The position numbers and the translations under genes are program-made. The notes under the pieces were generated by a model. It did no database searches. It was given only the letters and a program-made list of their open reading frames with translations, and was not told the DNA's origin. A stretch of DNA of 15,194 nucleotides, taken from the NCBI GenBank assembly GCA_001870995.2, contig MLAV02000031.1:1-15194 (forward strand). Direction: 5' to 3'. Positions 1-6,820 of this stretch are shown here, one piece after another. Position 1 is the stretch's first letter. Every line of letters starts with the position of its first letter. Source of the stretch: Chitinophaga sp. CB10 (lineage in GTDB: Bacteria; Bacteroidota; Bacteroidia; Chitinophagales; Chitinophagaceae).

Positions 1-31
1 CTTCGTAGTCAAATTTTTCTTGTTGTTCCAT
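1..31 (-). CDS. IS256-like transposase, N-terminal fragment (runs off the left edge)
   Basis: Ten codons read leftward from an ATG at 31-29 and give MEQQEKFDYE, which resembles from memory the start of Bacteroidota IS256-family (mutator-type DDE) transposases. The rest lies outside the window. Support comes from the sequence just upstream of the start: a terminal-repeat-like segment containing CTGTAAAAT and TGTGTCAAAG on the minus strand, similar in style to IS256 ends. Too little of the protein is visible to see any catalytic residue, so the family call is tentative. Confidence 0.45.
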   Translation of the reverse strand, partial: MEQQEKFDYE

Positions 32-37
32 AAAAAA

Positions 38-81
38 AAACTGTGTTAAAGGTCTTGTTTTTTTAGCCTTTGACACAGTTT
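38..81 (-). terminator. Hairpin plus T-run just upstream of the transposase start
   Basis: AAACTGTGTTAAAGG (38-52) and CCTTTGACACAGTTT (67-81) form a 15-bp stem with one G-T pair around a 14-nt loop. Read on the minus strand, the stem is followed by a run of nine T residues and then the transposase ATG. It has the shape of an intrinsic terminator placed between the IS end and its own transposase gene, where it would stop transcription entering from the flanking chromosome. It may also simply reflect a subterminal repeat. Confidence 0.5.
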
Positions 82-96
82 ATTTTACAGTCTCCC

Positions 97-212
97 ATTA
101 TCAAGAACGAGCCATTCCGCCGAATAGCAATTAATATAGCTCTCCAATGCATCTTAGAGGCCTTCACTTTCTCGTCTATGAGCTTGCCGTACTTGTCATC
201 ACACTTCGCCAT
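97..212 (-). pseudogene. Short broken frame, possible IS110-type transposase tail
   Basis: A minus-strand frame from the ATG at 212 reads into the IS end and stops at 65-63. The part outside the IS contains KYGKLIDEKVKAS and WRAILIAIRRNG. The pattern of a Lys/Asp-rich helix followed by xKxxxRAILIAIRRN resembles the C-terminal helices of IS110/IS1111 transposases, which often end near LYDRLVxKGKxKKVALIA. The frame stays open upstream to about 285 but lacks the rest of such a protein, and the IS appears to interrupt its 3' end. The similarity is from memory and weak; it could be non-coding. Confidence 0.25.
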
Positions 213-219
213 TACTGCA

Positions 220-241
220 ATCCCGCTGCGCGCCGCGGGAT
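220..241. terminator. Near-perfect 22-bp GC-rich palindrome downstream of the 265-714 gene
   Basis: Positions 220-241 read almost identically on both strands; only one symmetric pair (T227 against C234) is mismatched. It starts 24 bases past the stop of the minus-strand lipoprotein gene, where a transcription terminator would be expected, but no T-run follows. It could equally be a REP-like element or a protein-binding site. Confidence 0.35.
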
Positions 242-264
242 ATGCTTGTTTACGGGTATGCCGT

Positions 265-714
265 CTACTGTTTCGTTAAAATGGTGGTCATCCTGTCGCC
301 TTCAACGATCGTGTTGTCCACATAAAAGGTAAGCGTTTTGCAGTCATATGCCGTTATGGTGCCATGAAGGATACCATCAATAATCAGCTGACCGTTTTTT
401 ACTTCCCATTTGCCGGAATCGTTACCATTCGGATCGCATTGCAGGCCTAAATCCTTGTAATTGTAGGTGCCATTGCTGTTCAGGGATAATACATCATCCA
501 GTTCGCATTTTTCCTGGTACGGCATATAGTCAATCGGGGTTTTAGTGCCACTTTCCCGGTATTGCATTCCTGTTAGCTTATAATTGCCTGCAAGGCCTGT
601 AAGGCTAACCTCACAGCCTTTGGATGGGGTGCTGTCTTCTTTTTTACAGGAGGAAAAGAGGATTCCGGATAAAAGGGCTGCTACTGCAAGGGTCATGTTG
701 TTTTTCATATGCAT
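265..714 (-). CDS. Lipocalin-like lipoprotein
   Basis: A 149-residue secreted lipoprotein. Residues 1-22 are a hydrophobic signal sequence ending in the lipobox LFSSC, so Cys23 would be lipidated; the following KKEDSTPSK is a typical flexible linker. The mature part has the pattern of Bacteroidota lipocalin-like domains: LAGNYKLTG at the start, an LSLNSNGTYNY strand pair, GKWEVKNGQLII in the middle and a closing strand, TFYVDN. Such proteins are small beta-barrels of unknown ligand. Several Cys residues (34, 70, 93, 125) could form disulfides. The start could be Met1 (714) or Met3 (708); neither has a clear ribosome site, although AGGAGG occurs about 30 bases upstream. It is divergent from the next gene. 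The lipoprotein call is firm; the fold is inferred and the function unknown. Confidence 0.75.
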   Translation of the reverse strand: MHMKNNMTLAVAALLSGILFSSCKKEDSTPSKGCEVSLTGLAGNYKLTGMQYRESGTKTPIDYMPYQEKCELDDVLSLNSNGTYNYKDLGLQCDPNGNDSGKWEVKNGQLIIDGILHGTITAYDCKTLTFYVDNTIVEGDRMTTILTKQ

Positions 715-759
715 CTTTTGAATTGATATATCAGTAATACCTCCTACCGGAAGGAAATG

Positions 760-803
760 GTTGGGTACCCCCGGGAAAAAATATTTTTTTTCATTTACCC
801 AAC
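760..803. promoter_or_regulatory. Nested inverted repeat in the divergent intergenic region
   Basis: GTTGGGTA (760-767) pairs with TACCCAAC (796-803), and inside it lies a second AT-rich palindrome (AAAAAATATTTTTTTT core, about 775-791). It sits between two divergently transcribed lipoprotein genes, so it may be an operator or a cruciform-forming site affecting both promoters. No confident -33/-7 promoter pair was found here. Confidence 0.35.
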
Positions 804-890
804 GCCTTTTAAAAATCTGAGGTATTATGATAAGCGGGGCTATTATATTCCCGGTTAATATTACTTTAGAAGTTAAAGATTACACAGTTA

Positions 891-1718
891 ATGAGCAGCA
901 GGCCATTATTATTATTCATTTCTTTGGGATTACTGGCAGGATGCGGTCCCTCTATGAAGCTTACAGTGCCGGAGCGCTTTAGAGAGCAGGCGACTATGTT
1001 GCATGTAAAAGGTGCGCACAGGGGCAAGATGTCCTTTTCCAATTATAGCACATCCCGGATAAAGAGAGGGATGCAGCTTAAATACCCGGGCTGGGGAAAG
1101 CTATTTTTCCTGGACAACCTTGTGTTGAACCAGTTTGGTATATCCAAGGCAGAAACGGTGGAGAACGAGAAAGCCCGGTTTAGGTTTTCCATAAGCGATG
1201 GGAGTAATACCCTACAGGTCTTTGGCGCTGAAAGGGAAGTGGAGCGGCGGCACGAATACTCGGTACTGAACAGTAAAAGTGTCCTCAACGGAATAGGCAT
1301 CGTCCAGCAGTATAGTTATATATTTTCAGCGAAAATAAGCGGAGATACCCTAAACGGAGGCCGTAACTGGGAACTGCTCATGACTAACCTTTACGACCGG
1401 AAAGCTTCCCAAGATAAAAATCCCATTGCGCTGATCAAGCAGGAAGACAGTGGGCTGGCTACAAACGGTACTGACACGATCTTTATAAAACCATTAAGCA
1501 TCAGGAAGACCGAACTTTCCAATGGTAAGAACAGCAAATTGCCATTCAAGGTCCTTTCCGGATATGAATTGAGTACTCCCGGTGGTGTGATCGGGATTGT
1601 AGACCTTATTGATCATAATATATGGTATTACAATGAGCTGGATAATGCCGAAAAGCTGAACATCAGCGCAATATCAACCGCTCTGCTGGCAAGGCAGGTA
1701 AATGATGCAAAATGGTAA
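891..1718 (+). CDS. Lipoprotein of unknown function
   Basis: A 275-residue protein with a short signal sequence and a clear lipobox, LLAGC, placing the lipidated Cys at residue 18. The next residues, GPSMK, suggest outer-membrane anchoring, as they lack an Asp retention signal. The mature part is rich in alternating polar and hydrophobic strands (for example YSYIFSAKISGDTLNGG and DTIFIKPLSIRK), suggesting a mainly beta fold. Near the C-terminus it has GYELSTPGGVIGIVDLIDHNIWYYNEL, which reads like the descriptive pattern of Bacteroidota lipoproteins that report on a substrate or property of the cell surface, but I do not recognise the family. The ATG follows an A-rich leader. It lies 25 bases upstream of the disrupted sigma-factor start and could be co-transcribed with that locus. 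Confidence 0.75.
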   Translation: MSSRPLLLFISLGLLAGCGPSMKLTVPERFREQATMLHVKGAHRGKMSFSNYSTSRIKRGMQLKYPGWGKLFFLDNLVLNQFGISKAETVENEKARFRFSISDGSNTLQVFGAEREVERRHEYSVLNSKSVLNGIGIVQQYSYIFSAKISGDTLNGGRNWELLMTNLYDRKASQDKNPIALIKQEDSGLATNGTDTIFIKPLSIRKTELSNGKNSKLPFKVLSGYELSTPGGVIGIVDLIDHNIWYYNELDNAEKLNISAISTALLARQVNDAKW

Positions 1719-1743
1719 ATCGCATTTTAACAAGAGGGCATAA

Positions 1744-1859
1744 ATGACTAAAAGGTTGTAGATTTTCTGGAACAGGATTTAAGCAATATAATCACCGCTT
1801 GCCGAAGTGGCGACAGAAAAGCGCAGGAGCAGCTCTACAGGCAGCTTTACGCGTTTGGG
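1744..1859 (+). other. Missing N-terminal part of the ECF sigma factor (probable frameshift)
   Basis: The sigma-factor frame stays open upstream of the ATG at 1860 back to a stop at 1749-1751 and encodes FLEQDLSNIITACRSGDRKA and then QEQLYRQLYAFG. This is the conserved start of ECF region 2, so the true protein is longer than the ATG-initiated frame. No ATG, GTG or TTG exists in that frame. An ATG at 1744 is out of register by one base: ATG ACT AAA AGG TTG TAG. Adding one A to the A4 run at 1750-1753 would give MTKKVVDFLEQDL and join it to the sigma frame. Confidence 0.65.
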
Positions 1860-2300
1860 ATGGCTATTGCCATGCGCTATGCCACGGATGAACAGGAGGC
1901 AGCCGATATATTGACTCAATCCTTTCTGAAAATGTTCAGAAGCTTGCAATCATTTGATAGCACAAAAGGTAACTTACATGGATGGCTGAAAAGGATTATT
2001 ATCAATGAAGCGCTGGACCATATAAAGCAACGCAGCCGTTTCACCAGCATCGAGCTGGAAGCAGCCGAAGAGCCAATGGTACAAAACAGTATTATCGAAA
2101 AAAACGATGCAGCGGCAATTTTGCAACTAATACGTCAGCTACCGCCCGCTACACATGCCGTCTTCGTGCTATATGCAATTGATGGCTATACGCATCGGGA
2201 AATTGCCACCCAGCTTAATATAAGCGAAGGAACCAGCAAGTGGCATCTCAGCGAAGCAAGGAAAATACTTCAGCAAAAATTAAAGGCAACGATTATATAG
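1860..2300 (+). CDS. ECF-type RNA polymerase sigma factor (sigma-70 family)
   Basis: The protein directs RNA polymerase to a small set of promoters. From the ATG at 1860 it has 146 residues, but homologous sequence continues upstream to about 1752. Region 2 is visible as DEQEAADILTQSFLKMF and the FDSTKGNLHGWLKRIIINEALDHIK segment (residues 32-56), which contacts core polymerase and the -10 element. Region 4 is visible as LPPATHAVFVLYAIDGYTHR then EIATQLNISEGTSKWHLSEA (94-133), a helix-turn-helix that binds the -35 element. Its stop codon overlaps the GTG start of the next gene by one base, so the two are translationally coupled, as is usual for an ECF sigma factor and its regulator. Its likely target is the SusC/SusD pair downstream, by position only. 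Family call firm; N-terminus uncertain. Confidence 0.88.
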   Translation: MAIAMRYATDEQEAADILTQSFLKMFRSLQSFDSTKGNLHGWLKRIIINEALDHIKQRSRFTSIELEAAEEPMVQNSIIEKNDAAAILQLIRQLPPATHAVFVLYAIDGYTHREIATQLNISEGTSKWHLSEARKILQQKLKATII

Positions 2301-3148
2301 TGGAATCAATCACACCATCCGAAAAATTAATGGCAGCACTGCTGAATCAAATGCCTGTTCCCGATATGGCGGACAGCATCTGGGCGGCTATTGATGCGGA
2401 GCTGGATGTGGTGGAAAGTGGTGAGATAAGCAAATCGGACAGTGATGAAAAGGTTGATTCGCCGAAAGCCAACGACTTATCTGGTCAGCAGGAGACTGGT
2501 GATGGGAATGGCCCCTTAATGAACATTGAAATCAGTACTAAGCCCGAAAGTACACCAGAAGCACAGCTGCCAATAAAATCAGCCGGCTTTGAATCAGAAA
2601 ATGCTGCGGGGACCGCTTCGATTGGAGGGCAGTCAGCACCCACCACCTCCGAAACGGAAAGATCTTCCGGCCTAGCCAGGGTATTCGGAAGAATCAGTAC
2701 CGGCGGCTGGATCAGCCTCGCCAGCGCTGCCGCCGCTGCCGTTGCCGGATCAGTATTGTTTGCCGTTTATACCCGGCCAGTGACGACGTTGCCTATGGCG
2801 CCCTCCGGGCGGGCGGCGGAAAAAAACGTGGCAGCGCCTACTCCGGACAGTTTTATTATCTCGCCAGATATAATATTTACCCTGCCTCCTGCACAAATGC
2901 CGGTACAGATACCCCCTGCGCAAGCTCCAACCCACTCGCAACCGGATAGTATTATCATTGCCCCTATGCAGGTTGATAGTACAGAAACGCAACAGGAAAC
3001 CGATATACCGGAACCGGTACAGCCAGCAGCCGTGACACCGGCAGCACCGGCACAACCACCCGTGAAAAAGGCCAAAGGCATAAAAGGTATTTCGGAAGAT
3101 GATTACAGAATCGGCGTGAAAAAAGATTCCACAACAAAAAGCGAGTAA
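2300..3148 (+). CDS. Membrane-anchored putative anti-sigma-like protein
   Basis: The preferred start is GTG 2300, which overlaps the sigma stop (TAGTG), giving 282 residues. An ATG at 2240 would overlap the sigma gene by 61 bases and is less likely. The N-terminus (SEKLMAALLNQMPVPDMADS then IWAAIDAELD, about 8-35) resembles the short cytoplasmic helix of Bacteroidota ECF-linked proteins that could bind the sigma factor. A low-complexity acidic linker follows, then one membrane segment (about 136-157, WISLASAAAAAVAGSVLFAV) and a Pro/Ala-rich periplasmic part. It ends in KGIKGISEDDYRIGVKK, a tail common in these proteins. It has no FecR-type domain. The role as anti-sigma factor is inferred from coupling and topology; no catalytic or zinc-binding anti-sigma motif is visible. 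Confidence 0.7.
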   Translation: MESITPSEKLMAALLNQMPVPDMADSIWAAIDAELDVVESGEISKSDSDEKVDSPKANDLSGQQETGDGNGPLMNIEISTKPESTPEAQLPIKSAGFESENAAGTASIGGQSAPTTSETERSSGLARVFGRISTGGWISLASAAAAAVAGSVLFAVYTRPVTTLPMAPSGRAAEKNVAAPTPDSFIISPDIIFTLPPAQMPVQIPPAQAPTHSQPDSIIIAPMQVDSTETQQETDIPEPVQPAAVTPAAPAQPPVKKAKGIKGISEDDYRIGVKKDSTTKSE

Positions 3149-3349
3149 CCCCGCTTAAACCGTATCCATTCCAGCCTTATTACTACTTAAAAAATCATCA
3201 TCCCTACGGTGAACAATTAATCGTATATTTCGTTTAGGCATTGTCAAGAGATCCCTGTAATCAACCAAACTATAAATAGCAATCAATCGCACGCGTATCA
3301 ACCAAATTTTAAGCAATCATTAATTATCAACTTCTAAAAATCAGAACGT

Positions 3350-6300
3350 ATGTGGACAAGTCGACACTGCTGCAAGCGCGGGGTATTATTGATGTACCTC
3401 CTCTTCTGCTGCAGCTATCTCCTATCAGCACAAAATATTAAAGTCACCGGAAAGGTTACTTCCAGCAAAGGGGAGGCACTGCCAGGTGTTACTGTTTTGG
3501 CGAAAGGCGCCAAAGCAGGAAGCATTACCGATGGTCAGGGGGCTTATTCCATTACCGTGGCCGGCAATGGTACCCTCGTGTTTAACGCCATCGGGTTTAT
3601 ACGCCAGGAAGTTCCCGTGAATGGACAAACTTCCATCAATGTAACCCTGACGGAGGATAACAAGCAGCTGGGCGAAGTACTGGTAACTGCGTTGGGTATA
3701 ACCAAGGCTAAAAAGAGCCTGGGCTTTGCAGCCACAGAGATAAAAGGAGCAGAACTGGCGGTTACCAATGAAGTAAACCCTGTGAATGCCCTGCAGGGAA
3801 AAGTAGCCGGCGTACAGATCGACCAGGGAGCCGGTGGCTTATTTGGCAGTACCAAAATTGTGATCCGCGGTAACTCCACCCTCGGAAATAACAACCAACC
3901 CATATTCGTAATCGATGGGGTGATCATGGATGATAATACGTTCAGCGGTACAGGGCGCGACTTCGGTAATGACCTGAAGAACCTCAATATGGAAGACTTT
4001 GAAACGGTGACCGTGCTGAAAGGTTCTTCAGCTGCGGCATTATACGGCTCCCGGGCGATTAATGGGGTAGTGTTGATCACCACAAAAAAAGGGAAGGAGC
4101 GAAAGGGTTTAGGCGTGAGCGTTAGCCAGACTTTCAATGTTTTTAAGCCCTATGCCGGGCCAGACTTTCAAAATGAATTTGGTGGAGGTACGGTTGGGGC
4201 TTTCTTCACGGATAACCGCGATCCCAACTACCTGCCTACGGACGCCTGGCGCACCAAGGTGTTCCCTATTGACCCTGCTTCCGGGAAACCGTACATTGAC
4301 CGGGGCGTTGGCAGGGAGCTGGAGAACTGGGGCCCCCGGTTAGACGGGCAGGAAGTGATTAATTACGATGGAACCACCACCCGCTACGTGGCCCAGCCCA
4401 ATAACTTCCTTGATGCCTTCCAGACAGGACGCGGATCTACTACTAATGTGGCCATTGACGGCGGTAATGACCGTTCTACCTTCAGGGTTTCCTATACACG
4501 CAATTCCAGTGAAGGCATCGTACGGCAGAATACGATGCTCAAGAACAGTGTGGAAGCACGCGTGACGCATACAATCAATAAAACCCTGAGTGCGGATGTC
4601 AGCGCGAACTACACCAATTTCAGTGGTAAGAACCCTCCAAGGTTAGGCGGATTGGATGCATTCGCTTCCTATAACTTCGGGAAACTCTTCACCTGGTTGC
4701 TACCGCGTAACTATGATACCAAATACTGGATGCAGCGGGATAAATACACCAGCATTTTTGGAGGCGCGCCTAACCCGGCTGATCCCAATGAGCCGAACAA
4801 AGTGCCGGAATCCCGTTTCTGGTTTAACCTGTTTGAAAATGAATACCTTCAGAACGAACAAACCGTTCGCGGGCGTGTAGCCATCACCGCTACATTGTCG
4901 CCCTGGGCAAAAATGGTACTGGAAGGGAATGTGAATAACCTGTACACCCGCAACGAAAATAAGGAGCTTGGCCAGGGACAGAACTTTGCAGGCGGATTGT
5001 ACGGCCTGGGCCATACCAATAAGGAAAGTTATTTCCTGAAATGGATGATGACCATTAATAAAACCCTCACGAAGGACCTGGACCTCAGCGGTTATATAGG
5101 AGGGGAAACGCAGCGGTTTAAAACAACTTATAATTATAGTGAGACGGTAGGAGGGCTGAGTTACCCGGGGAATTACTTCCTGGCCAATTCCGTAGAAAAG
5201 CCAAAAGCAGAAGGGGGTGTGAAAAACAGAAAAGCCTTTAATTCCATTTATGCAAGCGCGGACCTGTCTTGGAAAAACCAGCTGTTCCTGCTGGGTACCT
5301 TCCGTGGCGACTGGTCTTCCGCATTAACTTACACCAACGGAACCGGCAACAATTTTTATAGTTACCCGGCTGTCAGCCTTTCCTGGTTGTTTACTGAAAC
5401 CTTTAAGATGCCGGACTGGATTACATTTGGTAAACTGAGAGGAAATATTGCCGGATTAGGTAGCGATACGGATCCGTTTACGATCAACCCGGGTTTTGCC
5501 TTTAATGGCTACACGATGTCCAACGGCCAGGACTTGCCGATTTCCACCTACAGCCGCTATCCGGATCCATTAACCGGGAAGTTCATTGCCATTGTACCGG
5601 GATTAAAGCCTCAACGGAAGATTGCCAAAGAGGTAGGCTTGGAAATGCGCTTTCTTAAAAACAGGTTAGGGTTTGACTTCTCCGTTTACCAGGATAATAC
5701 CAAAGACCAGATTCTGGATATTGGCACGCCACCGGAAACGGGATTGGAAGGCATAATCATCAATGCCGGTAATATCCAGAACAGGGGACTTGAGTTGATG
5801 GTGGATGCTACGCCGGTAAAAACCAAAAATTTTGAATGGACCACCAGCGCGAACTATTCATTTAACAGGAACCTGATCAAATCTCTATATCCCGGCAGGA
5901 CGGAATATGACCTGAAAGCCAATGTGGGGGAAATCAGCACCTGGGCGATTGTGGGTAAATCCTATGGCACACTGCGCACCACTATCCAGTCCAAAAAGTA
6001 CCAGGCTACCGATGCCAATGGTAAACCGATTGATGATCCAAACAATGGTAAGGTAGAACTGGCCTGGCGTTCAGATGCTCGTGCGGCATTTCCTGCGCGC
6101 AGCAATACCCTGCAGGATGTGGGGGATATCAATGCAAAATTCCGCGCCGGCTGGACCAATACATTCCGCTATAAAAACCTCTCCTTAAACGTATTGCTGG
6201 ATGCCAAGATCGGCGGCGATTTTGTACTGCTGACCTACCGTTATGGTACGCATACCGGCGTACTGCCTAATACCCTGGCCGGCAGGGACGCGCAGCATGG

Positions 6301-6784
6301 CGGTATCACCTGGACCAGTAAATATGATAACCAAACCTATGATGATGGTTTAATTCCCGACGGCGTATTTGCTAAAGGACAGATGGTGACGCTGCCGGAC
6401 GGATCGCAGGTAAATGTAGGCGGCCTTACCTACCAGCAGGCATATGAAAAAGGGTATGTAGAACCTACGCACGCGCCACAGTTCTATTATCGTTATGGAT
6501 CTTCGTCTACCGGCGTTTCCGATTACTGGATCAAAAAGAATTCCTGGATTTCATTAAGGCAGGTGTCATTGGCATACCAGTTTTCATCAGCGCTCTGCAA
6601 GAGGCTGATGCTTAACAACCTGAGCGTGGCTATCGTGGGCCGCGACCTCCTGTATCTCTATAACTCATTACCGTATAATTATAATCCGGCCTCCAATAAC
6701 TCTAACAACACGGCTTTCTCCGGAGAGGAAGGATTTTTACCAATGGTCCGTTCTATTGCTGGTACAATTAAGATAGGATTCTAA
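3350..6784 (+). CDS. SusC/RagA-family TonB-linked outer-membrane transporter
   Basis: At 1144 residues it has the usual size for a SusC-like importer, which moves oligosaccharides or peptides across the outer membrane with TonB energy. The order is: signal peptide (about 1-27, ending SAQ); carboxypeptidase-D-like regulatory domain (about 30-108, with VTGKVTSSKGEALPGVTV and a DGQGAYSI turn); TonB-box-like LGEVLVTALGI (107-117); plug domain (about 120-250) with VIRGNSTL, QPIFVIDGV and the signature LYGSRAINGVVLITTKKG; then a long 22-strand beta-barrel ending in GTIKIGF, with a C-terminal Phe for barrel assembly. It lacks the STN signalling domain seen in FecA-type receptors, so direct signalling to an anti-sigma factor through that domain is unlikely. 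An A-rich leader precedes the ATG. SusD follows after 36 bases. The substrate is not evident. Confidence 0.95.
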   Translation: MWTSRHCCKRGVLLMYLLFCCSYLLSAQNIKVTGKVTSSKGEALPGVTVLAKGAKAGSITDGQGAYSITVAGNGTLVFNAIGFIRQEVPVNGQTSINVTLTEDNKQLGEVLVTALGITKAKKSLGFAATEIKGAELAVTNEVNPVNALQGKVAGVQIDQGAGGLFGSTKIVIRGNSTLGNNNQPIFVIDGVIMDDNTFSGTGRDFGNDLKNLNMEDFETVTVLKGSSAAALYGSRAINGVVLITTKKGKERKGLGVSVSQTFNVFKPYAGPDFQNEFGGGTVGAFFTDNRDPNYLPTDAWRTKVFPIDPASGKPYIDRGVGRELENWGPRLDGQEVINYDGTTTRYVAQPNNFLDAFQTGRGSTTNVAIDGGNDRSTFRVSYTRNSSEGIVRQNTMLKNSVEARVTHTINKTLSADVSANYTNFSGKNPPRLGGLDAFASYNFGKLFTWLLPRNYDTKYWMQRDKYTSIFGGAPNPADPNEPNKVPESRFWFNLFENEYLQNEQTVRGRVAITATLSPWAKMVLEGNVNNLYTRNENKELGQGQNFAGGLYGLGHTNKESYFLKWMMTINKTLTKDLDLSGYIGGETQRFKTTYNYSETVGGLSYPGNYFLANSVEKPKAEGGVKNRKAFNSIYASADLSWKNQLFLLGTFRGDWSSALTYTNGTGNNFYSYPAVSLSWLFTETFKMPDWITFGKLRGNIAGLGSDTDPFTINPGFAFNGYTMSNGQDLPISTYSRYPDPLTGKFIAIVPGLKPQRKIAKEVGLEMRFLKNRLGFDFSVYQDNTKDQILDIGTPPETGLEGIIINAGNIQNRGLELMVDATPVKTKNFEWTTSANYSFNRNLIKSLYPGRTEYDLKANVGEISTWAIVGKSYGTLRTTIQSKKYQATDANGKPIDDPNNGKVELAWRSDARAAFPARSNTLQDVGDINAKFRAGWTNTFRYKNLSLNVLLDAKIGGDFVLLTYRYGTHTGVLPNTLAGRDAQHGGITWTSKYDNQTYDDGLIPDGVFAKGQMVTLPDGSQVNVGGLTYQQAYEKGYVEPTHAPQFYYRYGSSSTGVSDYWIKKNSWISLRQVSLAYQFSSALCKRLMLNNLSVAIVGRDLLYLYNSLPYNYNPASNNSNNTAFSGEEGFLPMVRSIAGTIKIGF

Positions 6785-6820
6785 GGATGCGCCATTGCTA
6801 TCACCAAAAAAATATACATC

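Larger units (their letters stand above)
1..96 (-). mobile_element. End of an IS256-type insertion sequence
   Basis: The presumed outer end lies near 91-96 (GGGAGA on the minus strand), followed inward by CTGTAAAATAAACTGTGTCA and a transposase start at 31. The ends of IS256-family elements carry a similar CTGTAAAA/TGTGT pattern; this is recalled from the family, not computed. The opposite end and the 8-9 bp target duplication lie outside the window, so the exact boundary is uncertain by several bases. Confidence 0.45.

Noticed and set aside
70..332. Two plus-strand open frames near the left edge
   Set aside because: They start inside the IS end and run across the palindrome and the 3' end of the lipoprotein gene; no protein-like pattern.
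2750..3081. Two minus-strand open frames under the proline-rich region
   Set aside because: They are low-complexity shadows of the Pro/Ala-rich periplasmic part of the anti-sigma-like protein.
3544..4137. A 197-residue open frame on the minus strand inside the SusC gene
   Set aside because: It is antisense to a well-conserved coding region and has no recognisable protein pattern or start context.
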